DNA of 34,655 nucleotides, from assembly GCA_000432995.1 (NCBI GenBank), contig HF972622.1:16928-51582 (forward strand). Direction: 5' to 3'. This document shows, one piece after another, positions 15,030 to 24,160 of this stretch. Positions within the stretch are counted from its first letter, which is position 1; each line of letters starts with the position of its first letter. The notes under the pieces were generated by a model. The model was not told the origin of the DNA. It did not search any database and was given only the letters and a program-made list of their open reading frames with translations. This DNA comes from Clostridium sp. CAG:1013 (GTDB lineage: Bacteria; Bacillota; Clostridia; Oscillospirales; Acutalibacteraceae). A program made the translations under genes and the position numbers.

Positions 15030-17469
15030 GGAGCTCTACGCCCAGGTAGCGGTGGAAAACACCATCTACCATTTTGATAAGCTGTTCACTTACCGCGTCC
15101 CGGAATCCCTGCGGGGATCGGTGGTCCCCGGCGTGCGGGTAAGCGTGCCCTTCGGCGCGGGAAATCGCCGTCGTGTTGGGCTGGTGTTTTCCCTGTCACA
15201 GGAAGGCGGGGAACGGGCCAAGGACGTGGACAGTGTTCTGGACCGAGAGGTCGCGCTGTCTCAGGACATGCTGGACCTTTCCAAATGGATGAAGGACCGG
15301 TATTACTGTACCTTATTCGAGGCGGCAAAGCTGATGATCCCTACGGGGTATCATTTGAAGCTGCGGGACAGCTATGTGCTGAGCAGTGATTTCAAAGATT
15401 TTGACCGGGAGAACTATACCGACGGCCAGTGGCGGGCGATCCTGCTGCTGCGAAATGCCGGGAAGTCACTTCCCATGGAAAAGCTGACTGAGAACACCGG
15501 TTTGCTGGAAAGCGATCCTGAATTTCAGCAGCTTGTGGAGCGGGGGATCATCCGCAAGGTAAATACCGCAATGAGCCGTGTCAAGGACGCCACCTCTAAA
15601 ATGGTGCGTCCTATTCTGGATTTTTCCGGAAGTTTGACGCCTCGCCAGAGAGACGTGTATCAAACGCTGTTGGACGCGGGAGAAGCCTCTGAACGAGAGC
15701 TGTGTTATTTTACCGGCGCCTCCTCCTCGGTGGTGCGGGCCCTGGTAGATAAGGGGGCGGCGGAGGCCTTTGAATATGAGGTGTACCGCCGCCCGGATCT
15801 TTTGCAGGATGAGGAAATTTCTGGGAATGAATTGGTGCTCTCGCCCTCTCAGGAACAGGTCCTGGAAGATCTTTGGACAGAGTACCAGTCTGTGGAAGGT
15901 CCCCGCAGCGCATTGCTTTACGGGATCACAGGCAGCGGAAAGACTTCCGTGTTTCTCAAGCTGATAGAACGGGTGCGAGAACAGGGGAAAGGCGTCATCG
16001 TCATGGTGCCGGAAATTTCCCTAACAGCTCAGACCATCCGGCAGTTCCATCGCTGGTTCGGAGACGGAATCGCTTTGTTCCACAGCGGTTTGTCTCTGGG
16101 AGAGCGTTTGGACGAGTGGAAGCGTGTGCGCCGGGGAGAAGCCACCATTGTGGTGGGAACTCGCTCAGCGGTATTCGCGCCGGTGAGGGACTTAGGACTT
16201 ATCGTCATGGACGAGGAGCAGGAGCACACCTACAAATCTGAGTCCAGCCCGCGTTACGACGCTCGAGAGGTAGCTCGTTACCGCTGCTGGAAGGCAGGAG
16301 CGTTTTGCCTTTTTTCCTCGGCCACTCCTTCGGTGGAGACTTGCCGTCAGGCCCAGGAAAAGCGCATTGGGTTCCACAAGCTGGATGCTCGCTTTGGAGA
16401 CGCTGTTCTGCCCCAGGTGGAGCTGGTGGATATGAACCAGGATGCGCCTTTTGGGGAGACAGCCATCGGTCCTACTATGGCCCAAGCGTTGAAGGAGAAT
16501 TTCCAGGCGGGCCGTCAGTCTATTCTGTTGTTGAATCGCCGAGGATATCACACCTTCGCTTCCTGCCAAACCTGCCATGAGGTGGTAAGCTGTCCTCATT
16601 GCAGTATTTCTCTCACATACCACAGTGCCAACGGCCGCTTGATGTGCCACTACTGCGGTTACTCCGTACCGTTTTCCAGGCATTGCCCTTCCTGTGGCAG
16701 TGACACGGTGACTTTCCGAGGAGCAGGTACCCAAAAGGCAGAGGAACAGCTTCAGCAGCTGCTCCCTCAAGCCAGAGTACTGCGGATCGACACCGACTCC
16801 GTGGCGGCAAAGTTCTCTTTGGAAAAGAAGCTGGACCAGTTCGCCCGGGGAGAGTACGATATCATGGTGGGCACTCAAATGGTTGCCAAAGGTCTGGATT
16901 TTGAGAAGGTCACTTTGGTGGGAGTGCTTTCCGCCGACCAAGCGCTGTTCAGCGACGATTTCCGCAGTAACGAGCGGACCTTCGATCTGCTGACCCAGGT
17001 GGTAGGCCGGGCGGGCAGGGGAAAGTACCCAGGCCGAGCTATTATCCAGACATACGCTCCGGAAAATCCCGTGCTGCATTTGGCTGCCGATCAGGATTAC
17101 TTTGGATTCTATCGTCAGGAAATTGCCTTTCGCCAAGCTATGCTCTACCCGCCCTTTGTGGATATTCTCGTCATAGGATTTGTGGGGGAGAAAGAGCTTC
17201 TGGTGAAGCAGGCGGCGGAGATGTTTCTGAGGATCCTCAGCCAGCTGGCCCGGGAGGAGTATGGGGATCTGCCTTTGCGAGTGCTGAGGCCTTCTCCAGC
17301 TGCGGTGGCCAAAGTGAGCAACAAGTACCGCTATAAATTATTGATTAAGTGCCGGAACACCTCTCGTTTGCAGGAGATGATCTCCCGGCTGCTCATACAA
17401 TTCGCGTCCCTGCGGGAATTCCAGCCGGTGACAGCGTACGCCGACCCAAATCCCTATTGGATCTTATAA
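15022..17469 (+). CDS. priA: Primosomal protein N' (replication restart helicase PriA)
   Basis: The 815-residue helicase has an N-terminal 3'-DNA-binding domain (YAQVAVENTIYHFDKLFTYRVP) and a winged helix. The helicase core has Walker A GITGSGKT at 301-308 and a Walker B DEEQ at 397-400. Eight cysteines form two zinc sites (CQTCH, CPHC, CHYC, CPSC near residues 515-560). Motifs TQMVAKGLDFEKVTLVGVL and VVGRAGRGKYPG complete the core. It reloads the replisome at collapsed forks. DEEQ replaces the DEEH of E. coli, so it is a family variant and not a defect. The ATG at 15022 overlaps rpoZ. Confidence 0.97.
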   Translation: MNEELYAQVAVENTIYHFDKLFTYRVPESLRGSVVPGVRVSVPFGAGNRRRVGLVFSLSQEGGERAKDVDSVLDREVALSQDMLDLSKWMKDRYYCTLFEAAKLMIPTGYHLKLRDSYVLSSDFKDFDRENYTDGQWRAILLLRNAGKSLPMEKLTENTGLLESDPEFQQLVERGIIRKVNTAMSRVKDATSKMVRPILDFSGSLTPRQRDVYQTLLDAGEASERELCYFTGASSSVVRALVDKGAAEAFEYEVYRRPDLLQDEEISGNELVLSPSQEQVLEDLWTEYQSVEGPRSALLYGITGSGKTSVFLKLIERVREQGKGVIVMVPEISLTAQTIRQFHRWFGDGIALFHSGLSLGERLDEWKRVRRGEATIVVGTRSAVFAPVRDLGLIVMDEEQEHTYKSESSPRYDAREVARYRCWKAGAFCLFSSATPSVETCRQAQEKRIGFHKLDARFGDAVLPQVELVDMNQDAPFGETAIGPTMAQALKENFQAGRQSILLLNRRGYHTFASCQTCHEVVSCPHCSISLTYHSANGRLMCHYCGYSVPFSRHCPSCGSDTVTFRGAGTQKAEEQLQQLLPQARVLRIDTDSVAAKFSLEKKLDQFARGEYDIMVGTQMVAKGLDFEKVTLVGVLSADQALFSDDFRSNERTFDLLTQVVGRAGRGKYPGRAIIQTYAPENPVLHLAADQDYFGFYRQEIAFRQAMLYPPFVDILVIGFVGEKELLVKQAAEMFLRILSQLAREEYGDLPLRVLRPSPAAVAKVSNKYRYKLLIKCRNTSRLQEMISRLLIQFASLREFQPVTAYADPNPYWIL

Positions 17470-17487
17470 GAGAAAGGAATGGAAATC

Positions 17488-17973
17488 ATGGCAATTCGGA
17501 AGATCGTAAAATTCGGTGACAGCGTTCTGGAAAAAGAGTGCCGCAAGGTGGAAAATTTTGATAAGAAACTCCATCAGCTTTTGGATGATATGAAGGCCAC
17601 TCTGGCCGATGCCAACGGCGCTGGTCTGGCGGCTCCTCAGGTGGGAATCCTGCGCCAGGTGTGCGTGGTGGACGTAGGAGACGGCCCCATTGAACTGGTG
17701 AATCCGGAGATCATTGCCACCGAGGGTGAGCAGAATGGTGCCGAAGGATGCTTGTCTTATCCTGGGGAGTACGGTCTGGTGAAGCGGCCCATGAAGGTTA
17801 CTGTGCGGGCTCAGGACCGCAACGGTAACTGGTTTGAGAAGACCGGCGAAGAGCTTTGCGCTCGGGCTTTCTGCCATGAGATTGACCACCTCCACGGCAT
17901 TTTGTTCACTGCTCATGTCAGCCGGATGCTGACCCCGGAAGAGCTGGAGAATGGGATCATCGAAGAGGAATGA
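17488..17973 (+). CDS. def: Peptide deformylase
   Basis: The 161-residue enzyme has all three motifs: GAGLAAPQ at 44-51, EGCLS at 86-90 and HEIDH at 130-134. Cys88 and the two histidines bind the metal, and Glu131 is catalytic. It removes the formyl group from nascent N-termini and pairs functionally with fmt, the next gene. I prefer ATG at 17488 over 17479, because GAAAGGA ends only a base or two before the latter. The stop is 10 bases before the fmt start. Confidence 0.96.
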   Translation: MAIRKIVKFGDSVLEKECRKVENFDKKLHQLLDDMKATLADANGAGLAAPQVGILRQVCVVDVGDGPIELVNPEIIATEGEQNGAEGCLSYPGEYGLVKRPMKVTVRAQDRNGNWFEKTGEELCARAFCHEIDHLHGILFTAHVSRMLTPEELENGIIEEE

Positions 17974-17983
17974 GGAAACTATT

Positions 17984-18913
17984 ATGCGCGTGATTTTTAT
18001 GGGCACTCCGGATTTCGCTGTGCCTTCTTTGGAGAAACTCCTGGAAGCCGGATATGAAGTCTGCGCCGTATACACTCAGCCTGACAAACCCAAGGGCCGG
18101 GGGCACAAGCTGCAAGCTCCTCCTGTAAAGGAACTTGCCTTGCAGCATGAAATTCCTGTGTTTCAGCCGGTCACTTTGCGGAAAGAGGAAGTCCAGGAAG
18201 AGCTTCGCAGTTGGAATGCTGACGTTATCATCGTGGTGGCTTATGGGAAGATCCTTCCCAAGGCGGTGCTGGATATGCCGTCACTGGGATGCATCAATGT
18301 GCACGGTTCCCTGCTTCCCAAGTACCGGGGAGCAGCCCCCATTCAGTGGACGGTGATCAACGGGGAAAAAGTGGCAGGCGTCACCACCATGTATATGGGA
18401 GAGGGCCTGGATACCGGAGACATGCTGTTGAAGGCAGAGACCCCTGTGGGCGAGGAAGAGACCGCCGGGGAGCTGTTCGACCGGCTGAAAGACTTGGGCG
18501 CTGATCTGCTGCTGGACACTTTGAAGCAGCTGGAACAGGGAACGCTGAAGCCCACTCCCCAGAATGAGGAGGAAGCCACTCATGCGCCCATGCTTTCCAA
18601 AGAACTGTCCGTTATCGATTGGACCAAGCCCGCTCAAGAGATTCACGACTTGATCCGGGGCCTGAATCCCTGGCCCTCCGCTTACTCCTATTTGGAGGGC
18701 AAAAAACTGAAACTCCACGCCTCCCGTGTGCGGGAAGGTTCCGGTCAGCCGGGGAAGGCGTTCACCCAGGACGGAAAACTGATGGTTTACTGTGGGAAAG
18801 GCGCTTTGGAGCTGGTGGAGATCCAGACGGAGAACGGAAAGCGTATGGACGGAAAAAGCTATTTGCTGGGTCACCCGTTGCAGGACGGGGCCTGTTTTAC
18901 CACTCAAAATTGA
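17984..18913 (+). CDS. fmt: Methionyl-tRNA formyltransferase
   Basis: The 309-residue protein starts MRVIFMGTPDFAVPSLEKLL. It has the catalytic region CINVHGSLLPKYRGAAPIQW (Asn106, His108) and GLDTGDML near residue 142, followed by the C-terminal OB-like tRNA-binding domain. It formylates initiator Met-tRNA using 10-formyl-THF. The ATG is about 9 bases downstream of a GAGGAA ribosome-binding site at the end of def. Confidence 0.97.
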   Translation: MRVIFMGTPDFAVPSLEKLLEAGYEVCAVYTQPDKPKGRGHKLQAPPVKELALQHEIPVFQPVTLRKEEVQEELRSWNADVIIVVAYGKILPKAVLDMPSLGCINVHGSLLPKYRGAAPIQWTVINGEKVAGVTTMYMGEGLDTGDMLLKAETPVGEEETAGELFDRLKDLGADLLLDTLKQLEQGTLKPTPQNEEEATHAPMLSKELSVIDWTKPAQEIHDLIRGLNPWPSAYSYLEGKKLKLHASRVREGSGQPGKAFTQDGKLMVYCGKGALELVEIQTENGKRMDGKSYLLGHPLQDGACFTTQN

Positions 18914-18932
18914 CAATAGATAGGAAGAAATT

Positions 18933-20270
18933 ATGAAGGCAACCGCCAGACATACCGCATTGCAGGCTTTGCTGCAAATGGAGGAAAACGAGGGATATTC
19001 CAATATCGTCATCGACAAAGCGCTTCGAGCCGCAGGGTTAGACCAGCGGGACGGAGGGCTAGCTTCCGCCATCTTTTACGGGGTGTTGGAGAAACGGCTG
19101 CCTCTTGATTTTTTTCTGAGAAGCTGCTTGAAAGATCCCAAGAAGAAGGTAGACGCAACGGTGTGGATGCTGCTGCGGTGCGCCGCTTACCAGATCCTGT
19201 ATTTGGACCGGATCCCCGATTCCGCCGCAGTGAACGAGGCGGTGAATGAGGCAAAGGCGTATAAAAAGGGCGCCTACACTGGTCTGGTAAACGGAGTGCT
19301 CCGCAATCTGAGCCGCAAGAAAGAGACTCTGGTCCTGCCCCAGGGAGAGGATCCCAAAGCTCTCAGTCTGCGGTATTCCATTCCCCAGGAGCTAATCCTT
19401 CTCTGGCGTAAATCCTACGGGCAGGAGTTGACTGGGAAACTTCTGGAAGCATTCCAGCAGCGGCCTGCGCTGTATATTCGGGTCAATACTTTGCGTACCA
19501 GTATTGAGGAACTGGCCAAGTCCCTTTCTGAAAAGGGATTTACCTTAACCCCTCTGCCGTTCCCCAAGAACGCTGCTGTGTTAGAGGGAGAAGGTTCTCC
19601 GGCGGCGCTGCCGGAATTCCAGGCGGGGCTGTTCCATGTGCAGGACCTGTCGGCTCAGCTGGCCTGTACTTTGCTGGAAGCTCAGCCTGGCCAAACCCTT
19701 TGTGACTGCTGCGCTGCTCCGGGAGGAAAGACTTTCACTCTGGCGGAAACTCTGGAAAACCAAGGTAAGGTCTATTCCTTCGACCTGTACAAAGGCCGGG
19801 TGGGGTTGATCCGTCAAGGCGGGGAACGGCTGGGGCTTTCCTGCATTCAGGCGGAACAGCGTGACGGCCAGAAGCCATATGAGGGACTTCCTCCCATGGA
19901 TGGTGTGCTGTGCGATGTACCTTGTTCCGGATACGGGGTCATTCGGCGGAAACCGGAGATCCGCTATAAGCCCCTTGCTTCTGTCAAAGAACTGCCGGAG
20001 CTTCAGTTACGCATTTTAGAAAATGGCGCTTCTCTGGTGCGCCCAGGGGGATTGCTGGTATACGCTACCTGCACTCTGAACCCCCAGGAAAACGGCTGTG
20101 TGGCGGAACGCTTTTTGCGGGCCCATCCCGAGTTTGAACCTGCTCCCTTTTCGCTGCCGGGGGTGGAACGCCTGGTGGAGGAGCCGGCCCACACCTTGAC
20201 TCTATTGCCCTTCGCCGGAGGCTCCGACGGTTTCTTCGCCGCCCGCTTCCGCAGAACAGGAGATTTATGA
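18933..20270 (+). CDS. rsmB: 16S rRNA (cytosine-967-C5)-methyltransferase RsmB
   Basis: The 445-residue enzyme joins an N-terminal NusB-like RNA-binding domain (about 1-140, with SAAVNEAVNEAKAYKKGAYTG-type sequence) to a SAM-dependent methyltransferase domain. Motif I CCAAPGGKT lies near residue 260. The two cysteines needed for catalysis and product release are in DVPCSGYG near 330 and YATCTL near 376. It methylates C967 of 16S rRNA. Position after fmt is the standard Firmicute arrangement, and it overlaps rlmN by 4 bases. Confidence 0.96.
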   Translation: MKATARHTALQALLQMEENEGYSNIVIDKALRAAGLDQRDGGLASAIFYGVLEKRLPLDFFLRSCLKDPKKKVDATVWMLLRCAAYQILYLDRIPDSAAVNEAVNEAKAYKKGAYTGLVNGVLRNLSRKKETLVLPQGEDPKALSLRYSIPQELILLWRKSYGQELTGKLLEAFQQRPALYIRVNTLRTSIEELAKSLSEKGFTLTPLPFPKNAAVLEGEGSPAALPEFQAGLFHVQDLSAQLACTLLEAQPGQTLCDCCAAPGGKTFTLAETLENQGKVYSFDLYKGRVGLIRQGGERLGLSCIQAEQRDGQKPYEGLPPMDGVLCDVPCSGYGVIRRKPEIRYKPLASVKELPELQLRILENGASLVRPGGLLVYATCTLNPQENGCVAERFLRAHPEFEPAPFSLPGVERLVEEPAHTLTLLPFAGGSDGFFAARFRRTGDL

Positions 20271-21325
20271 ACACTGAGTTTTTGAACCCAAGGGATATCA
20301 AGTCAAAGACGTTGCCAGAACTCCGGGAGGAGCTGGGCGAATTAGGACTGCCCAAATACCGGGCGGAGCAGGTCTACCGTTGGCTTCATCGGGGCGTGAC
20401 GGATTTCTCTCAAATGTCCGATTTGTCCAAGGCGCTTCGGGAAGAGCTTTCCCAAAAGTATGATATCTATTATGCACAGGTGGAGCGAAAGCAGGTTTCT
20501 AAGGACGGGACCGTGAAATATCTGTTCCGTCTGCCTGACGGAGAGTATGTGGAATCGGTACTGATGCACTACCATCACGGAAGTTCCATTTGCATTTCCA
20601 CCCAGGTTGGGTGTAAAATGAATTGCAGCTTTTGCGCTACAGGCAAAAGTGGTTTTTCTAGGAATTTGGCCGCCTCGGAGATTCTCTCCCAGGTGCAGGC
20701 CGCGTCCCTGGACGCAGGGGAGCGCATTTCCCACATCGTATTGATGGGTATGGGCGAGCCTTTGGATAATTACGAGAACGTGCTGCGTTTTTTGGAGCTG
20801 GTCACCTCACCTGAGGGTCTGAACATCGGCATGCGGCACATTTCGCTGTCCACCTGCGGGCTGGTAGATAGGATCTACGATCTGGCGGATAAGCGCTTGC
20901 AGCTGACGCTTTCCATTTCTCTGCACGCCCCCAACGACGAGATCCGTTCCCAGACAATGCCGGTGAATAAGCGTTGGAATATGGAAGAGCTTTTGCGGGC
21001 CTGCAAGTATTACAGTGACAAGACAGGCCGGCGCATCTCCTTTGAGTACGCCATGATCAGCGGCGTCAACGATATGGACTGGTGCGCCAAGGAGTTGGCC
21101 GGAAGATTGCGGGGCATTTTGGCCCATGTCAATCTCATCCCCGTCAACGACGTGACGGGCACTGGCTACAAGAAGAGCGGCCTGGACCGGCAAAAGCGCT
21201 TCGTAGCCCTGTTGGAAGAGAGAGGTGTTACGGCCACTGTGCGCCGGACGCTGGGGTCGGATATTGACGCTTCCTGCGGGCAGCTTAGAAGGAAAGTCGA
21301 AGGAGGGACCGAACATGAGAGTTGA
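20267..21325 (+). CDS. rlmN: Dual-specificity RNA methyltransferase RlmN
   Basis: The 352-residue radical-SAM enzyme has the iron-sulfur motif CKMNCSFC with ligands Cys116, Cys120 and Cys123. GMGEPLDNY is near residue 162, and the methyl-carrying catalytic Cys near 343 is in SDIDASCGQLR. It methylates C2 of A2503 in 23S rRNA and A37 in some tRNAs. The ATG overlaps the rsmB stop (ATGA), and the 3' end overlaps prpC by 11 bases. Confidence 0.97.
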   Translation: MNTEFLNPRDIKSKTLPELREELGELGLPKYRAEQVYRWLHRGVTDFSQMSDLSKALREELSQKYDIYYAQVERKQVSKDGTVKYLFRLPDGEYVESVLMHYHHGSSICISTQVGCKMNCSFCATGKSGFSRNLAASEILSQVQAASLDAGERISHIVLMGMGEPLDNYENVLRFLELVTSPEGLNIGMRHISLSTCGLVDRIYDLADKRLQLTLSISLHAPNDEIRSQTMPVNKRWNMEELLRACKYYSDKTGRRISFEYAMISGVNDMDWCAKELAGRLRGILAHVNLIPVNDVTGTGYKKSGLDRQKRFVALLEERGVTATVRRTLGSDIDASCGQLRRKVEGGTEHES

Positions 21326-22052
21326 TTTCGAAACAGACGTGGGCGCTGTGCGTAGCTCCAACCAAGACAGCTGTGACTGTGGTTTGTTTTCCCCAAACAG
21401 CGCTTGGGCCATTGTCTGTGATGGCATGGGAGGCGCTAATGGCGGAAACGTTGCCAGCGCCGTTGCCGTAGAGACCATTCGGCAGCAGATCCTTTCCGGT
21501 TTCGACGAGAACATGAGCAAGCCCAACTTGAAAAATCTGATGATCAATGCCATAAATCGGGCCAATGATGCGGTGTATCAGATGTCTCTGGAACAGCCTG
21601 ATCTGCGGGGAATGGGCACAACAGTGGTGCTGATGATCGCCACAAAGGGCACTCTGCATGTGGCCCATATCGGCGACAGCCGGGCCTATCTCCGCCATGA
21701 TGAAATCGTCAGTCAGATCACTATGGATCACTCCTATGTGCAGGATCTGGTGAACTTTGGACAGATCACCCCGGAAGAAGCACGGGTGCATCCTAAAAGA
21801 AATATCATCACCCGTGTGCTGGGTGTTCACGAGCTGGTATCCTGTGACTATGCCGCTTGGGATTTTTCTCCTGGCGATTTGGCGATGGCCTGTTCTGATG
21901 GGCTCTCCAATTATGTGGATGAGGATCTGCTGGAAAACTACATGGAGCGGTTTGGCCAGGAAGGTCATGGGCTGCCCCAAGAGCTGATCCAATACGCTGT
22001 AAAGTGCGGCGGTTCCGACAATATCACGGTGGCCGTCATACACAACAGCTGA
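21315..22052 (+). CDS. prpC: PP2C-family serine/threonine phosphatase
   Basis: The 245-residue PPM phosphatase has metal-binding motifs along its length: the N-terminal DVGAVRSSNQD (8-18), DGMGG at 36-40, GDSRAYL near 118, ACSDGLSNYVDEDLL near 194 and GGSDNITVAVI at the end. It removes phosphate from proteins phosphorylated by the PASTA kinase encoded next, as PrpC/PrkC do in B. subtilis. The ATG at 21315 follows AGGAGGG inside the rlmN end; an upstream start would add 30 unlikely residues. Confidence 0.95.
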   Translation: MRVDFETDVGAVRSSNQDSCDCGLFSPNSAWAIVCDGMGGANGGNVASAVAVETIRQQILSGFDENMSKPNLKNLMINAINRANDAVYQMSLEQPDLRGMGTTVVLMIATKGTLHVAHIGDSRAYLRHDEIVSQITMDHSYVQDLVNFGQITPEEARVHPKRNIITRVLGVHELVSCDYAAWDFSPGDLAMACSDGLSNYVDEDLLENYMERFGQEGHGLPQELIQYAVKCGGSDNITVAVIHNS

Positions 22053-22090
22053 GTTCCCAGGGATTTTACAGAAAGGTTTGGTAACTGTTT

Positions 22091-24160
22091 ATGGATAGAT
22101 TTATTGGAAAGCGCCTGGACGGCAGATATGAGATCCACGAGCTGATCGGCGTGGGCGGCATGGCCTATGTGTATAAGGCCTATGACCGTGTGGAAGACCG
22201 TTGGGTGGCTATCAAGATCTTAAAGGAAGAGTTTTCTAACAACAGCGATTTCCTGCGCCGTTTCCGCAACGAGTCCAAGGCTATTGCTGTGCTGTCCCAT
22301 CCCAATATCGTCAAGGTTTATGACGTGAGCTTTGGAGATCAGATCCAGTACATCGTCATGGAATTTATCGACGGCATCACTTTGAAGCAGTATATCGAGC
22401 AGGAAGGCGTCATCCGCTGGAACGAAGCCGTCCACTTCACCACCCAGATCCTGATGGCTTTGGAGTGCGCTCATGAGAAGGGGATTATTCACCGGGATAT
22501 CAAGCCCCAGAACATCATGCTGCTCCAGGACGGCACCATCAAGGTGGCCGACTTCGGTATCGCACGGTTCCTCCAGAGTGAGACCACCACCATGACCGAC
22601 AAGGCCATTGGATCGGTGCACTATATTGCTCCTGAGCAGGCCAGCGGGGATTATATTACCGACAAGGCGGACATTTACTCGGTGGGCGTGATGCTCTACG
22701 AGATGCTCACTGGCAAATTGCCCTTTGTGGCGGATAACGCCGTGTCTGTGGCGCTGATGCAGCTTCAGGCCAAAGCTGTCATGCCCCGAGAGCTGAATCC
22801 CTCCATTCCCAGAGGTTTGGAGCAGATCACCATGAAGGCCATGGAGAAGAACCCCGTGGATCGATTCCAGTCCGCTGGGGAAATGCTGGACGACCTGGAC
22901 CAGTTCCGGCGCAACCCCAATGTGGTGTTCCATTACGACCTGCAAACCGCTAATGCACGGTATGACGCATCTCGTAGCATGGAAGCGTACGACACTTCCC
23001 GGCAGGCTCCCTCTTACAATGACGATTACGAGTACGAAGAGGAATTGGTGCGGTCTCGGCGCAGTGCCAAAGGTGCTATGGTGGTCAAGGGCGTTTTGGT
23101 GGCGGCCATCATTGTGGGTCTGGCTGTGGCTGCTATCTACTTCCTGAACTATTGGAATAATCTTCCGGAAAAGGGCAACGATCTGATTAAGATGCCTCAG
23201 TTGGTGGGACAGCTCTATGAGGACGTGATCGCCAACGAGGAATACAAAGGATTTAATATTACGGTTGTAAAGGGTAATGATCCTGACAAGCAGCCTGGCG
23301 AGATTATGAAGCAGGATCCTGAGGCGGGAATCATGGTGAAAAAGACCGCCGACGTGGAACTGCTGGTCAATGGCGGCGTGGAACAAGTTGAGGTTCCCGA
23401 TGTGGTGAATAAAACCATGGAGGAGGCCCAGAACGCCATAACAGAGGCTGGGCTCCACAGCAAAGTGGAGAACGTAGCCGACGATAAAGTGGAAGAAGGT
23501 CATGTGGTGTCTACTGATCCCACGGCTGGTACTTCTGTAGACGCTGGATCCTATGTGACTTTGAAAGTGAGCACTGGTCCCGCAGATGAAAAGGTGAAAG
23601 TTCCCACTGGTCTGGAAGGCGACTTGCTCTATAATGCTACCGCAATGCTCGAGGACGCTGGTTTGACTGTTGGTTCTATTACGAAAGACGATACCAGCAC
23701 TCTGCCCGCGGATACGGTCATCAGCGTGACTCCCGGCGAGGGCTCGGAGGTCTCCAAGGGTTCTGCGGTGGATATCACGGTCAGCTCCGGCAAAGGAGCC
23801 ACCAAGACTTTGTCTACCAGCATCCCGCTGCCCAGCGGTGTCAACGAGGATATCACCTTGAAGGTTTACCGCAACGGCGTCACGGTGGTGTCTGAGGTGG
23901 TCAATCCTGCTTACGCCAGCAGCTATTCTATCAGTTTCACCGGCACTTCCGGTACAGAGCCTGTGGTAGTGACCTTGAACGACCAGACCTATATGGAGTA
24001 TGAGTTCAATTTCGACACTCAGAGCACTCAGGTAATCCGCACCTATGAGTTCGTCTCCTCTGGTGGTGGCAATTCTGGCGATGAAAATTCCGAATCCAGC
24101 GATGAAGGAAGCTCGGAGGAGGGAGGAGACTCTTCTTCCGACGAGGGGGATGTCCAGTGA
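22091..24160 (+). CDS. prkC: Membrane Ser/Thr protein kinase with PASTA repeats (PrkC/PknB)
   Basis: The 689-residue protein has a complete cytoplasmic kinase domain (about 10-275): glycine loop GVGGMAYVY, Lys42 in VAIKILK, HRDIKPQN at 134-141 and DFG at 154-156. A linker and one membrane helix (about 331-352) follow. Outside there are three PASTA repeats (about 366-433, 434-500 and 503-568), which bind muropeptides. A further beta-rich domain (about 570-655) and a Ser/Asp/Glu-Gly tail of some 34 residues end the protein. PrkC senses cell-wall fragments and in B. subtilis triggers spore germination. The gene follows prpC closely. Confidence 0.96.
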   Translation: MDRFIGKRLDGRYEIHELIGVGGMAYVYKAYDRVEDRWVAIKILKEEFSNNSDFLRRFRNESKAIAVLSHPNIVKVYDVSFGDQIQYIVMEFIDGITLKQYIEQEGVIRWNEAVHFTTQILMALECAHEKGIIHRDIKPQNIMLLQDGTIKVADFGIARFLQSETTTMTDKAIGSVHYIAPEQASGDYITDKADIYSVGVMLYEMLTGKLPFVADNAVSVALMQLQAKAVMPRELNPSIPRGLEQITMKAMEKNPVDRFQSAGEMLDDLDQFRRNPNVVFHYDLQTANARYDASRSMEAYDTSRQAPSYNDDYEYEEELVRSRRSAKGAMVVKGVLVAAIIVGLAVAAIYFLNYWNNLPEKGNDLIKMPQLVGQLYEDVIANEEYKGFNITVVKGNDPDKQPGEIMKQDPEAGIMVKKTADVELLVNGGVEQVEVPDVVNKTMEEAQNAITEAGLHSKVENVADDKVEEGHVVSTDPTAGTSVDAGSYVTLKVSTGPADEKVKVPTGLEGDLLYNATAMLEDAGLTVGSITKDDTSTLPADTVISVTPGEGSEVSKGSAVDITVSSGKGATKTLSTSIPLPSGVNEDITLKVYRNGVTVVSEVVNPAYASSYSISFTGTSGTEPVVVTLNDQTYMEYEFNFDTQSTQVIRTYEFVSSGGGNSGDENSESSDEGSSEEGGDSSSDEGDVQ

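Noticed and set aside
16207..16218. Broken Walker B in PriA (DEEQ instead of DEEH)
   Set aside because: The acidic residues are kept and the surrounding sequence is intact; this is a family variant, not damage.
22220..23503. 427-codon minus-strand frame opposite prkC
   Set aside because: Antisense to a complete kinase with all motifs; His/Leu-rich composition typical of shadow frames.
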